From CAYZYO01 sp964482585 (GTDB taxonomy: Bacteria; Bacillota; Syntrophomonadia; Syntrophomonadales; Syntrophomonadaceae): a stretch of DNA of 17,838 bases. The notes under the pieces were generated by a model. It worked only from the letters and a program-made list of their open reading frames with translations. It was not told the DNA's origin and made no database searches. The DNA is taken from NCBI GenBank assembly GCA_964482585.1, contig CAYZYO010000042.1:1-17838 (forward strand), in the 5' to 3' direction. The stretch's first letter is position 1, and the number at the start of each line of letters is the position of its first letter. The position numbers and the translations under genes were made by a program. Positions 1-8,500 of this stretch are shown piece after piece.

Positions 1-609
1 GTTCACCCGGCACATGGAAACTGGGATCATACTCTGGTTAATGCTCTGCTTTACCACATAAAGGATTTATCAGGGCTTAACGGGGAACTTAGACCTGGTA
101 TCGTGCACCGCCTGGATAAGGATACTTCCGGGATTATGATTGTGGCTAAAAACGATACTGCTCATCGTGATCTGGCTGAACAGATTCAAGAGCATAGTAT
201 TAATAGAGAATATACGGCAATGGTTCATGGTATAATAAAAGAGAACGCTGGAACAATAGAAGCCCCTATAGGCAGAAGTAAAATTGATCGTAAAAAAATG
301 GCAGTTACAGCTAATGGCAAACCGGCTATCAGCAACTACCGGGTAATCAAGAGATTTAATGATTATACCCTGGTGAATGTTAAATTATTTACTGGCAGAA
401 CCCACCAGATAAGGGTACATTTTGCCTATATTAAGCATTCAGTTGTAGGTGACCCGTTATATGGATCGAAAAACGATAATTTAGGTCTTGAATCACAGGT
501 ATTACATGCCCATTTACTGGGGTTTATACATCCGGCAACCAGGGAATACATGGAATTTAGAAGTCCATTACCTGATTATATCCAAAAAATTATTGCTCAA
601 CTTAATTAA
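1..609 (+). CDS. RluD-family 23S rRNA pseudouridine synthase, 3' part
   Basis: The reading frame is open from the first base, so the 5' end (S4-like domain and start codon) lies outside the window. About 202 codons remain. The visible part opens with VHPAHGNWDHTLVNALLYH, the usual RluA/RluD core motif. It is followed by HRLDKDTSGI, which carries the catalytic aspartate that attacks the target uridine. GRTHQIRVH near the end is the third family motif. The enzyme isomerises uridines in 23S rRNA; which positions cannot be told from sequence alone. An rluD-like gene directly before pyrR is a common Firmicute arrangement. The TAA stop at 607-609 is followed at once by the pyr promoter, so it is probably a separate transcription unit. 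Family assignment is secure; RluD rather than another RluA-type paralogue is inferred from context. Confidence 0.93.
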   Translation, partial: VHPAHGNWDHTLVNALLYHIKDLSGLNGELRPGIVHRLDKDTSGIMIVAKNDTAHRDLAEQIQEHSINREYTAMVHGIIKENAGTIEAPIGRSKIDRKKMAVTANGKPAISNYRVIKRFNDYTLVNVKLFTGRTHQIRVHFAYIKHSVVGDPLYGSKNDNLGLESQVLHAHLLGFIHPATREYMEFRSPLPDYIQKIIAQLN

Positions 610-612
610 TTG

Positions 613-641
613 TTGACATATTAATCAGCTTTGATTAAAAT
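613..641 (+). promoter_or_regulatory. Sigma-A-type promoter of the pyr operon
   Basis: TTGACA at 613-618 (a perfect -35) is followed after exactly 17 bases by TAAAAT at 636-641 (-10, five of six consensus bases). Transcription would start near 648, just before the PyrR-binding RNA loop that begins at 652. This is where a promoter for an attenuated pyr operon should be. It is the best promoter match I found in the window. Confidence 0.8.
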
Positions 642-649
642 CATTTGAG

Positions 650-685
650 AACCTTTAAGTTGGCTCCGTGAGGCTAGCAAGGATA
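650..685 (+). promoter_or_regulatory. PyrR-binding RNA loop, pyrR leader
   Basis: The stretch CCTTTAAG...CTCCGTGAGGCT...AAGG matches the PyrR anti-antiterminator consensus. CCTT at 652-655 pairs with AAGG at 679-682, and the conserved TCCGTGAGG lies between them. In the family, UMP-bound PyrR holds this loop so that the downstream terminator forms. A competing pairing is visible: GGC-TAGCA (672-679) with TGCTA-AT-GCC (716-725), with a two-base bulge. It reaches into the terminator loop rather than its stem, so the antiterminator here is less clear than in the pyrB leader. Confidence 0.88.
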
Positions 686-703
686 ATAAAAGTAAAGTAG
701 TAT

Positions 704-740
704 GCCTGTCCCGGATGCTAATGCCAATGACAGGCTTTTA
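704..740 (+). terminator. Attenuation terminator before pyrR
   Basis: GCCTGTC (704-710) pairs perfectly with GACAGGC (729-735), followed by TTTT. It lies between the PyrR loop and the pyrR ribosome-binding site, as expected for a transcription attenuator. Confidence 0.8.
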
Positions 741-762
741 TTGTGTCACAGGAGGATGAACA

Positions 763-1311
763 TTGCAGCTGCGAGATAAACATAGGATTATGGATCAAAT
801 GGCTATTAAAAGAGCCCTCACCCGTGTCGCCCATGAGATTATTGAAAGTAACAAAGGGGTAGATAATCTGGCTATTGTTGGTATACGCAGGAGAGGGGGA
901 CCTTTGGCTCAAAGGCTTGCCAAACGAATTGAAGAGATTGAAGGCATAAGCATCCCAGTAGGAATACTTGATATTACTTTATACCGGGATGATCTTACAA
1001 CCCTTGCAGCACCTATGGTTCATCGAACAGAAGTATATTTTAATATTAATAATCTTAACATAGTACTGGTAGATGATGTTTTATATACAGGAAGGACGGT
1101 CAGAGCAGCTTTAGATGCGTTAATGGACCTGGGACGACCAAAGAGTATTCAATTGGCTGTTCTGGTAGATAGGGGGCACCGGGAACTGCCAATCAAAGCA
1201 GATTTTATCGGTAAAAATGCTCCCACCTCCAAACAAGAAGTAATATCGGTTTACGTAAGTGAACTAGACGGAAAGGACGAAGTAATCATCCAGGAGATTG
1301 TAGATTCGTAA
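763..1311 (+). CDS. pyrR: Bifunctional pyr operon attenuator / uracil phosphoribosyltransferase
   Basis: PyrR binds UMP or UTP and the loops in pyr mRNA, causing termination when pyrimidines are plentiful. In most family members it also has uracil phosphoribosyltransferase activity. The 182-residue length is typical. The PRPP-binding motif VLVDDVLYTGRTV is at residues 101-113, and GIRRRGGPLA near residue 40 belongs to the family fold. The start is TTG at 763; AGGAGG at 750-755 sits seven bases upstream, and no ATG fits better. The gene lies between two PyrR-binding leaders, so it regulates itself and the biosynthetic genes behind it. Identification is secure from both the protein and the RNA sites. 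Confidence 0.96.
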   Translation: MQLRDKHRIMDQMAIKRALTRVAHEIIESNKGVDNLAIVGIRRRGGPLAQRLAKRIEEIEGISIPVGILDITLYRDDLTTLAAPMVHRTEVYFNINNLNIVLVDDVLYTGRTVRAALDALMDLGRPKSIQLAVLVDRGHRELPIKADFIGKNAPTSKQEVISVYVSELDGKDEVIIQEIVDS

Positions 1312-1316
1312 CCATT

Positions 1317-1352
1317 ACCCTTTAAACCGGTCCCGAGAGGCTGGCAAGGGAG
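1317..1352 (+). promoter_or_regulatory. PyrR-binding RNA loop, pyrB leader
   Basis: A second PyrR loop lies between pyrR and pyrB: CCCTTTAA at 1318-1325, then TCCCGAGAGGCT, closed by AAGGG at 1346-1350. A competing antiterminator is clear. GCAAGGGAG (1344-1352) can form nine base pairs (one G-U) with CTTCCTTGC (1377-1385). That pairing uses the 3' strand of the PyrR loop and the 5' arm of the terminator, so the two states exclude each other. This is a textbook attenuator. Confidence 0.9.
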
Positions 1353-1371
1353 AAGTTCTTTTAAGCTAGGT

Positions 1372-1406
1372 AAAACCTTCCTTGCACAGCAGGGAAGGTT
1401 TTTTTT
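1372..1406 (+). terminator. Attenuation terminator before pyrB
   Basis: CCTTCCTTGC (1376-1385) pairs with GCAGGGAAGG (1389-1398) over ten pairs, one of them G-U, with a three-base loop and eight T's after it. Strong intrinsic terminator, 65 bases before the pyrB start. Confidence 0.9.
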
Positions 1407-1470
1407 GCGCAGTCTTTGTAAAAGTAATTCAATAAAAACAGTTTTCTATTATTTTTAAGGGGGTTTGAAG

Positions 1471-2412
1471 GTGAAACTCGAAAAGAGGAAGGATTTATTA
1501 GGGCTTCGAGATTTAAGCAAGGAAGATATTGAAGTTATCCTTGATACAGCTGTGCCTATGAAAGATATTATAAAGAGAGATATTAAAAAGGTACCTGCTT
1601 TGCGAGGAAAAGCATTAGTAACCGTCTTTTATGAAAATAGCACCCGGACCAGGACTTCCTTTGAAATTGCTGGTAAGTACTTGAGTGCAGATACTGCTAA
1701 TCTTGCAGTATCTACCAGCAGTGTTCAAAAAGGGGAGAGCCTGCGGGATACCGTTAAGACAATAGAAGTAATGGGATTTGATTTAATGGTGATGAGGCAC
1801 TCGATGAGTGGAACTCCACACTATGTTGCCCATAATACCAATATGCGAGTTATTAACGCGGGTGATGGCACTAATGAACATCCAACCCAGGCTTTATTGG
1901 ATATGTACAGTATTAGAGAAAAAAAGGGTCCCCTTGAAGGATTAAAAGTTGCTATTGTAGGTGATATACTCCACAGCCGGGTAGCCCGTTCTAATATCTA
2001 TGGTTTAAGTAAGTTTGGCTGTGAAATAAGGGTAGTAGGTCCTTCTACATTAATTCCCCCGGAGATAGAAAGGATGGGAGTCAAAAGTTTTTATAATTTG
2101 GAAAAAGCATTAGATGGGGTGGATGTAGTCAATGTACTGCGCATGCAAAAAGAAAGACAGGAAACCGGGTTATTTCCATCACTTAATGAATATGCCAATC
2201 TCTATATGATTACTCCAGAGAGGATTAAAACTGCCTCAGAAGATGTTTTGGTTCTCCATCCAGGTCCAATGAACAGGGGAGTAGAAATCTCAAGTGAGCT
2301 GGCTGACAGCAGTCAGGCTTATGTTAATGATCAGGTTACTAATGGGGTTGCTGTAAGAATGGCCCTTTTATTCTTGATGATGGGAGGCACTAAAGATGAA
2401 ATTACTGCTTAA
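1471..2412 (+). CDS. pyrB: Aspartate carbamoyltransferase catalytic chain
   Basis: Joins carbamoyl phosphate and aspartate to form N-carbamoyl-aspartate in the cytosol. The carbamoyl-phosphate loop STRTRTSFE is at residues 57-65. KGESLRDT, HPTQALLD and HPGPMNRGVE follow in the expected order. At 313 residues it has the normal length of a catalytic chain, and no pyrI regulatory chain is present in the window, as usual in this phylum. I chose GTG at 1471 because AAGGGGG (1457-1463) lies seven bases before it; the in-frame TTG at 1465 is only one base from that site. The gene follows the second PyrR attenuator and overlaps pyrC by 17 bases, which suggests translational coupling. Confidence 0.96.
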   Translation: MKLEKRKDLLGLRDLSKEDIEVILDTAVPMKDIIKRDIKKVPALRGKALVTVFYENSTRTRTSFEIAGKYLSADTANLAVSTSSVQKGESLRDTVKTIEVMGFDLMVMRHSMSGTPHYVAHNTNMRVINAGDGTNEHPTQALLDMYSIREKKGPLEGLKVAIVGDILHSRVARSNIYGLSKFGCEIRVVGPSTLIPPEIERMGVKSFYNLEKALDGVDVVNVLRMQKERQETGLFPSLNEYANLYMITPERIKTASEDVLVLHPGPMNRGVEISSELADSSQAYVNDQVTNGVAVRMALLFLMMGGTKDEITA

Positions 2413-3688
2413 GGGTGGACGAGTTATTGATCCAGCTAATGAGATTAATGATATAAGAGATGTCCTGTTTTGTAATGGGGTTATTGAAAACATTGGCGAT
2501 GATCTTGAACCGGCTGTGGATTGTGAAGTAATTAATGTTTCCGGGAAAATAGTATGTCCGGGCTTTATTGACATGCATGTTCATTTACGTGAGCCCGGGT
2601 TTGAGTATAAAGAAGATATTGCATCAGGTACCCGGGCAGCAGCAGCAGGAGGTTTTACTACTATATGTTGTATGCCTAATACTGAGCCGGTGATAGATAA
2701 TTTAGCTGTAGCTAGTTTTGTAAAAGAACGAGCCAGGAAATCAGGCGTAGTAAATGTACTTCCTATTGGTGCCATAAGTAAAAAACAAGCAGGTAATGAG
2801 TTATCCGAAATTGCTGATCTGGTTATGGCAGGATGTATAGCTATATCTGATGATGGAAGACCGGTAATGAGATCAGATATTATGAGAAATGCTTTGGAAT
2901 ATGCCAAAATGTTCGATTTACCGGTACTTTCACACTGTGAAGACCTTTATTTGACCAATGAAGGACAGATGCATGAAGGATATTATTCTACTATTTATGG
3001 GTTAAAGGGAATTCCGGCTGAATCTGAAGAAGTTATGGTTTCCCGTGATATTATACTGGCCGGGCTGACTGGAGCCCATGTGCATATATGCCATGTTTCG
3101 ACAAGTGGGTCTATAGAATTAATCCGGAATGCTAAATCAGCAGGAATAAGGGTTACCTGTGAGGTTACTCCGCACCATTTAACACTGTCTGATGAAATAG
3201 TAGGTAGTTATGATGCTGATACTAAGGTTTATCCCCCCCTGCGTTCTGAAGGACATATAGCAGATTTGAGGCAAGCTCTGCTGGACGGTACTATTGACTG
3301 TATTGCAACTGACCATGCCCCCCATCACCGGGAAAGTAAAGACTGTGAATATAATCTGGCATCACCTGGTATTTCCGGGTTGGAGACTGCGGTTGCAGTA
3401 ATTATGGATAAACTGGTTAACCCCGGGATTATTGATATTGAAGAAATGGTCAGGTTGTTTACTATAGGCCCTGCGGATATTTTGGAGATATCTAAAGGTA
3501 CTCTGGATATTGGAAAAACCGCGGATATAACGGTGATTGATCCTGAGGCAATAAAAACTGTTAATCCCATAAAGTTTTTTTCGAAAGGGAAAAATACCCC
3601 ATTTAAAGGAATGACTTTGAAAGGCTGGCCTTATATGACAATAGTAAATGGCAGGATTGCAGCTAGAGACGGGGTTATAGAAAGATAG
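2396..3688 (+). CDS. pyrC: Dihydroorotase
   Basis: Zinc amidohydrolase that cyclises N-carbamoyl-aspartate to dihydroorotate. Metal and substrate motifs are all present: DMHVHLREPG (His61, His63), SDDGRPV (Asp152-153), LSHCED (His180), ICHVST (His233) and ATDHAPH (Asp306). At 430 residues it is a class I enzyme of the Firmicute type, in which an aspartate takes the place of the carboxylated lysine. The start ATG lies inside the end of pyrB, with GGGAGG (2382-2387) eight bases upstream. After the stop the operon is interrupted by about 500 bases of repeats before carA. A small hairpin (GAAAAC-TGGC-GTTTTC, 3705-3720) follows the gene but has no T-run. Confidence 0.97.
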   Translation: MKLLLKGGRVIDPANEINDIRDVLFCNGVIENIGDDLEPAVDCEVINVSGKIVCPGFIDMHVHLREPGFEYKEDIASGTRAAAAGGFTTICCMPNTEPVIDNLAVASFVKERARKSGVVNVLPIGAISKKQAGNELSEIADLVMAGCIAISDDGRPVMRSDIMRNALEYAKMFDLPVLSHCEDLYLTNEGQMHEGYYSTIYGLKGIPAESEEVMVSRDIILAGLTGAHVHICHVSTSGSIELIRNAKSAGIRVTCEVTPHHLTLSDEIVGSYDADTKVYPPLRSEGHIADLRQALLDGTIDCIATDHAPHHRESKDCEYNLASPGISGLETAVAVIMDKLVNPGIIDIEEMVRLFTIGPADILEISKGTLDIGKTADITVIDPEAIKTVNPIKFFSKGKNTPFKGMTLKGWPYMTIVNGRIAARDGVIER

Positions 3689-3730
3689 AGAACAGAGATG
3701 GTGCGAAAACTGGCGTTTTCCTTGGATGTT

Positions 3731-3761
3731 AAAGTTGGAAAGTTGGAAAGTTGGAAAGTGG
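3731..3761. repeat. 8-bp tandem repeat AAAGTTGG
   Basis: Three perfect copies of AAAGTTGG (3731-3754) and a degenerate fourth (AAAGTGG). The tract runs straight into the 98-bp repeat that also follows carB, where only one or two related units are present (8801-8817). It looks like replication slippage at the edge of that repeat. Confidence 0.85.
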
Positions 3762-3851
3762 AAGGGGAGGAGTCATTTTTCATTAAATCGCGTTATGTCT
3801 GGTTGGCCGGAGACTAAAGTCTCCTTCATGCTACTTTAATTAACCACAGAT
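3754..3851 (+). repeat. 98-bp direct repeat, copy A (after pyrC)
   Basis: Starts GAAAGTGGAAGGGGAGGAG and runs through a GGAGACT-AA-AGTCTCC hairpin (3809-3824) to the TTAACCACAGAT end of the next element. It matches 8811-8909 after carB in the same orientation with about four differences, one of them a single-base indel. The two copies enclose carA and carB. Nothing in it looks coding. Confidence 0.9.
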
Positions 3852-4115
3852 AGATGCAGATTAGGCGCAGATTAACACAGATTTTTATTAACCACAGATG
3901 GAAACAGATGGGGTGCAGATTTACCCAGATGTTTTTCTGGTGAGGTTTGTGGCAGCAGATAGTTCTTGTGCATGTGATAGTGGCGGCAGTAATACGGAGT
4001 GTTGTTTGAGGATATATTTAAAAAAGACCGTAGGTTTCCAGTTAGCGAAGCTAAAAACACCAGAAAAGAATCTGCGTAAACCTGTGTGAGCCCCGTGTGA
4101 ATCTGTGGTTAATTA
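3837..4115. repeat. MITE-like element with 15-bp perfect terminal inverted repeats
   Basis: TAATTAACCACAGAT at 3837-3851 is exactly inverted at 4101-4115. Further inward both ends carry spaced CACAGAT-like units (for example GATTAACACAGAT on the left, and ACACAGGTTTACGCAGATTC read from the right). No transposase is encoded; a 63-codon frame inside is not convincing. Its ends are shared with elements in three other gaps of this operon. A non-autonomous mobile element, or a repeat spread by another mechanism, is an inference. The remaining bases to carA (4116-4194) are AT-rich, with a weak hairpin (ATAGTTT 4136-4142 with AAACTAT 4151-4157) and no good promoter. Confidence 0.75.
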
Positions 4116-4194
4116 TAAAAATGATAAAAAAAACGATAGTTTTACTTGCGAAACTATTTACTATTGACTATTAAAAACAAAGGTGGTTTAAGAA

Positions 4195-5262
4195 ATGAAT
4201 GGATATCTGGTGCTTGAGAACGGGAGATTTTTTTCAGGGAAGTTACTGAATGAATGCCGTATATCTGAAGGAGAAGTGGTATTTTCTACCGCAATGATAA
4301 GTTACCAGGATATAATTACTGACCCTTCTTATTATGGTCAGATCGTTGTTATGACATATCCTTTAGTTGGCAATGTGGGATTTAATGAAAAGAGCTTTGC
4401 CTCAAACACAGCCATGATTAAAGGATTGATATTAAGAGAGGCAGCTGAGTTTCCCAGTCACTATGAAATGAAAACTGATCTTATCAGCTATCTTAATAAA
4501 AATGAAATTGCGGTGCTTACCGGAGTTGATACCCGTGCACTAACCAGAGTTCTCCGCAATCAAGGGACTATGGGAGGGATTATTTGTGCTAGTCTGGAAC
4601 ATAAGGACTGGCTGATTGAAAGATCCCAGAGGGCTTCTGCAGAGTTGAAAGGTGATCTGGTGCAATGTGTGAGCCGTAAGAATATTATGAGATTTGGTAA
4701 TGGTATTAAGAGGATAGTAATGCTGGATTTAGGAACTAAAAAGGGAGTTATTGATTCTCTGGTAAGAAGAGACTGTGAAGTTTTTGCTGTTCCTGCGAAA
4801 ACGACCGGGGAAGAGATACTCCGGCTTAATCCTGATGGAATATTTATTTCAGATGGACCCGGTGATCCAGGGACAATTCCTTATGTGGTAGATAACTGCA
4901 GGAAACTGTTGGGCAAGAAGCCGATGTTTGGAATAGGCCTGGGACACCAGGTTATGGCATTGGCAATGGGTGCGAAAACTAACCGGCTGGCTTTTGGACA
5001 CCGGGGGACTAACCACCCGGTTAAAGACCTGGGCAGTGAGCGGGTTTATATAACAACCCAGAATCATGGTTTTTGTATTGATGAATCTTCAATAGTAAAT
5101 ACGGAAATGGAAGTAACTATGAGGAGTCTAAATGACAATAGTATTGAAGGCATAAAACATAGAGAACTGCCGGTTTTTTCAGTACAATTCGACCCTGAAG
5201 GATATCCGGGATATAGTGAAACCGGGTTTTTCTTTGATGAATTTATAAATACCCTGTGCTAA
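4195..5262 (+). CDS. carA: Carbamoyl-phosphate synthase small subunit with substituted glutaminase active site
   Basis: This subunit normally hydrolyses glutamine and passes ammonia to CarB. The 355-residue length and both domains are normal: the N-terminal CPSase domain (about 1-150, with DPSYYGQIV and VDTRALTR) and the class I glutamine amidotransferase domain (about 172-355). GPGDP (221-225), GHRGTNHPVKDL (268-279) and TQNHGF (288-293) are intact. However, the nucleophile motif reads GIGLGHQ, so the catalytic Cys is Gly248 (codon GGC, 4936-4938). QFDPEG replaces the usual QYHPEA, so the catalytic His is Asp333 (GAC, 5191-5193). Glu335 and the glutamine-pocket residues remain. Glutamine hydrolysis is therefore not expected, and the subunit may be structural with CarB using free ammonia. 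Start ATG, with AAAGGTGG (4179-4186) eight bases upstream. Identification is secure; loss of activity is inference. Confidence 0.95.
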   Translation: MNGYLVLENGRFFSGKLLNECRISEGEVVFSTAMISYQDIITDPSYYGQIVVMTYPLVGNVGFNEKSFASNTAMIKGLILREAAEFPSHYEMKTDLISYLNKNEIAVLTGVDTRALTRVLRNQGTMGGIICASLEHKDWLIERSQRASAELKGDLVQCVSRKNIMRFGNGIKRIVMLDLGTKKGVIDSLVRRDCEVFAVPAKTTGEEILRLNPDGIFISDGPGDPGTIPYVVDNCRKLLGKKPMFGIGLGHQVMALAMGAKTNRLAFGHRGTNHPVKDLGSERVYITTQNHGFCIDESSIVNTEMEVTMRSLNDNSIEGIKHRELPVFSVQFDPEGYPGYSETGFFFDEFINTLC

Positions 5263-5274
5263 TAAAATAATTGA

Positions 5275-5537
5275 CTACAGATTAGCACAGATGCACATAT
5301 AAAAGCTAATTATGCAAGATTTTTAATTAGCCAGATACCCACAGATTAACACAGACGAATTCATAAGCTTTTTGGGGTTTTTGCAATGGGTGGTATTAGA
5401 TAGTGTATGCAGGTAGTTTAGGTTACAGGTAATAATAAAGTAGGTGGATTCTGGGATAATTGCGCTATCTGTGGGATTAAAAGATAGTGAGTTAAGCTCA
5501 CAGAAACAACATACAAAAATCTGGATTAATCTGTGGC
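5275..5537. repeat. Repeat element of the CCACAGAT family between carA and carB
   Basis: The left end reads CTACAGATTAGCACAGAT (5275-5292). The right end, on the other strand, reads GCCACAGATTAATCCAGAT (5537-5519), an imperfect terminal inverted repeat. A further inward-facing unit, CCCACAGATTAACACAGA, lies at 5339-5356, and CTATCTGTGGG at 5464-5474 faces the opposite way. The middle (GGTATTAGATAGTGTATGC, from about 5392) resembles the core of the 104-bp array unit. No coding sequence is seen. The element fills most of the 322 bases between carA and carB, genes that are usually close together. Confidence 0.65.
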
Positions 5538-5584
5538 TGCTTCTTATAAGATTGAGAACTATTTAAAACAGCGGAGGAGATTAC

Positions 5585-8500
5585 ATGCCAATTTTAAAAG
5601 GGTTAAGTAAGGTACTGGTTATCGGATCAGGTCCTATTATTATCGGGCAGGCAGCAGAGTTTGATTACGCAGGGACTCAAGCATGCAGGGCTCTTAAAGA
5701 AGAAGGGATAGAAGTAGTCCTGCTTAACACTAATCCGGCTACAATTATGACTGATATTGATATTGCTGATCATGTATATTTTGAACCTATTACTATAGAA
5801 ACAATTGTTAAAATACTTGATAAAGAGAATCCAGATGGTATTATAGCTAACCTGGGAGGACAGGTGGGATTAAATATGGCCCTGGCATTAGATAAGGCGG
5901 GCATACTTGAAAAAGCAGGAATTCCTGTATTAGGAATGCCCCTGGATGCAATTTACCGGGCTGAAGACAGAGAATTGTTTAAGGAAACTATGATAAAGAT
6001 AAATGAGCCAATAGCAGAAAGTGATATAGTTCATTCGGTAGAAGAAGCTGTACGTTTTGCTGATACTATCGGATATCCTCTTATTATCAGACCGGCATAT
6101 ACCCTGGGTGGAACCGGCGGGGGAACTGCTGCTAATGAAACCGAATTAGACCGGATAGTTACTAATGGATTAAAAAGCAGTCCAATTAAACAGGTCCTGA
6201 TTGAAAAAAGTGTTGCCGGTTTTAAAGAGATAGAATTTGAGGTTATGAGGGATGCTAATGACAACTGTATTACCATTTGCAGTATGGAGAATATGGATCC
6301 GGTAGGGATTCATACCGGAGATAGTATTGTTATTGCTCCCGCTCAAACCTTAACTGATGAAGAATACCAGATGTTGAGGGCTGCATCTATTAAGATTATC
6401 CGGGCTTTAAAGATTGCAGGGGGATGTAATGTTCAATTTGCCCTGGACCCTTTCAGCAAAAAGTATTATGTTATTGAAGTAAATCCCCGGGTTAGCCGAT
6501 CCAGTGCTCTGGCTTCTAAGGCTACCGGTTATCCTATTGCTAAAGTTACTACCAAGATTGCCATCGGCTATAATCTTGATGAGATACCTAATGCAGTAAC
6601 CGGCAAGACTACAGCGTGTTTTGAACCGGCAATTGATTATGTGGTTCTTAAAGTACCCCGTTGGCCTTTTGATAAGTTTGTTTTTGGTGACCGGAGACTA
6701 GGAACCCAGATGAAGGCTACAGGTGAGGTTATGGCTATTGACCGGAGTTTTGAAGCTGCTTTTTTGAAATCTATACGCTGCCTGGAAATTGGGATGAGTG
6801 GGCTGCGGCTGCCTGAATTAGTTAAAGCAGAAGACAGTGAATTGAGAGCCAGGTTGAAGAATGCTGATGATGAACGGATTTTTATCATCGCGGAAGCATT
6901 TAACCGTGGCTTCTCCATAGAAGAGATTGGGGAAATTACCTGGATAGATAAGTATTTCCTTAAAAAGATTAAGAATATTATAGATTTTTCTTATAAAATC
7001 AAGAGACTTGAACTTGATGCCGGGTTAATGCAGGAAGCTAAAAAGATGGGCTTTTCAGATATAGAAATTGCCGGGATAAAAGGTATAGAAGAACAAGAGG
7101 TTAGAAATCTTAGAAAACAGATGGGAGTATTACCAACCTACAAGCTGGTAGATACCTGTGCTGCTGAGTTTGATGCCGAGACTCCATATTTCTATTCCTG
7201 TTACGAAGAGGAGAATGAAGCAGTGCATGACCTGGATACCCGCAAGGTGCTGGTCATTGGTGCTGGACCTATACGCATCGGACAGGGGGTTGAATTTGAC
7301 TATTGTTCAGTACACTGTGTATGGGCATTGAGAAAGGCCGGTTTTAAAGCCATAATAGTCAATAATAATCCAGAAACCGTAAGTACCGATTTTGACACCT
7401 CAGACCGGCTGTATTTTGAACCACTGATCTATGAAGATGTAATGAATATTATTGAGGAAGAACAACCAGAAGGGATTGTGGTTCAGTTTGGTGGACAAAC
7501 GGCAATCAACCTGGCTGATTCCCTCAGCAGAACAGGGGTAAAGATACTAGGAACTTCAAATGAAAGCATAGACCGGGCTGAAGACCGTGATCGCTTTGAT
7601 GCGATGGTTGAAAAACTAGGAATTCCCCGTCCTCCTGGGAAAAGTGTTTTTTCAACCGGTGAAGCCCTTAAAGCTGCTGATAAGATAGGATATCCGGTGG
7701 TGGTTAGGCCTTCCTACGTACTTGGAGGGAGGGCTATGGAGATAATAAATAATGTTGAAGAATTAAAGCAATACATGGAAACAGCAGTTAAGGTCAGCTG
7801 TGAACATCCGGTACTGGTTGATAAATATTTTCTGGGTAAGGAAATTGAGGTAGATGCAGTATCTGATGGTAGTGAAGTACTAATTCCGGGTATTATGCAG
7901 CATATTGAAAGAGCTGGAGTTCATTCAGGTGATAGTACGGCAGTATTTCCAGCTCATGATATCACTTCAAGAATCAAGGATAAGGTTGTTGATTATACCG
8001 GAAAAATTGCGGTTGAGCTTGAAGTTAAAGGACTTATTAATATCCAGTTTGTAGAACTTGAAGATGAATTATATGTGCTTGAAGTGAATCCCCGGTCAAG
8101 TAGAACTATACCTTTTATCAGTAAGGTAACCGGGATTCCGATGGTTAAATTGGCAACGGAGATTATGTTTGGCAGAAGTCTAAAGGACCTGGGGTATAAA
8201 GGTGGGCTTCAGCCTGAACGAGATTTTTATGCAGTTAAAGTACCAGTTTTTTCGTTTAATAAATTGGAGCAGGTAGATATTAACCTGGGCCCGGAAATGA
8301 AATCTACCGGTGAAGTTATGGGAATAGACAAATCTTTAAAGGTTGCTGTTTATAAAGGGCTGTTGGCAGCAGGGGTAGAAGTTCCGGAGAAGGGTACCAT
8401 TGCAGCTACTATTGCTGATAAAGATAAGGAAGAGGCGATACCGGTATTAAAAGGATTTTACCACAGGGGATTTAGGCTTATAGCAACTGAAGGAACTGCT

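Noticed and set aside
3898..4089. 63-codon open frame inside the element between pyrC and carA
   Set aside because: It consists of repeat sequence, starts within the GGAAACAGATGG units and has no ribosome-binding site or recognisable protein feature.
6031..6276. Antisense open frames over carB and other pyr genes
   Set aside because: They mirror the codon pattern of strongly identified genes on the other strand and have no ribosome-binding sites or family motifs.
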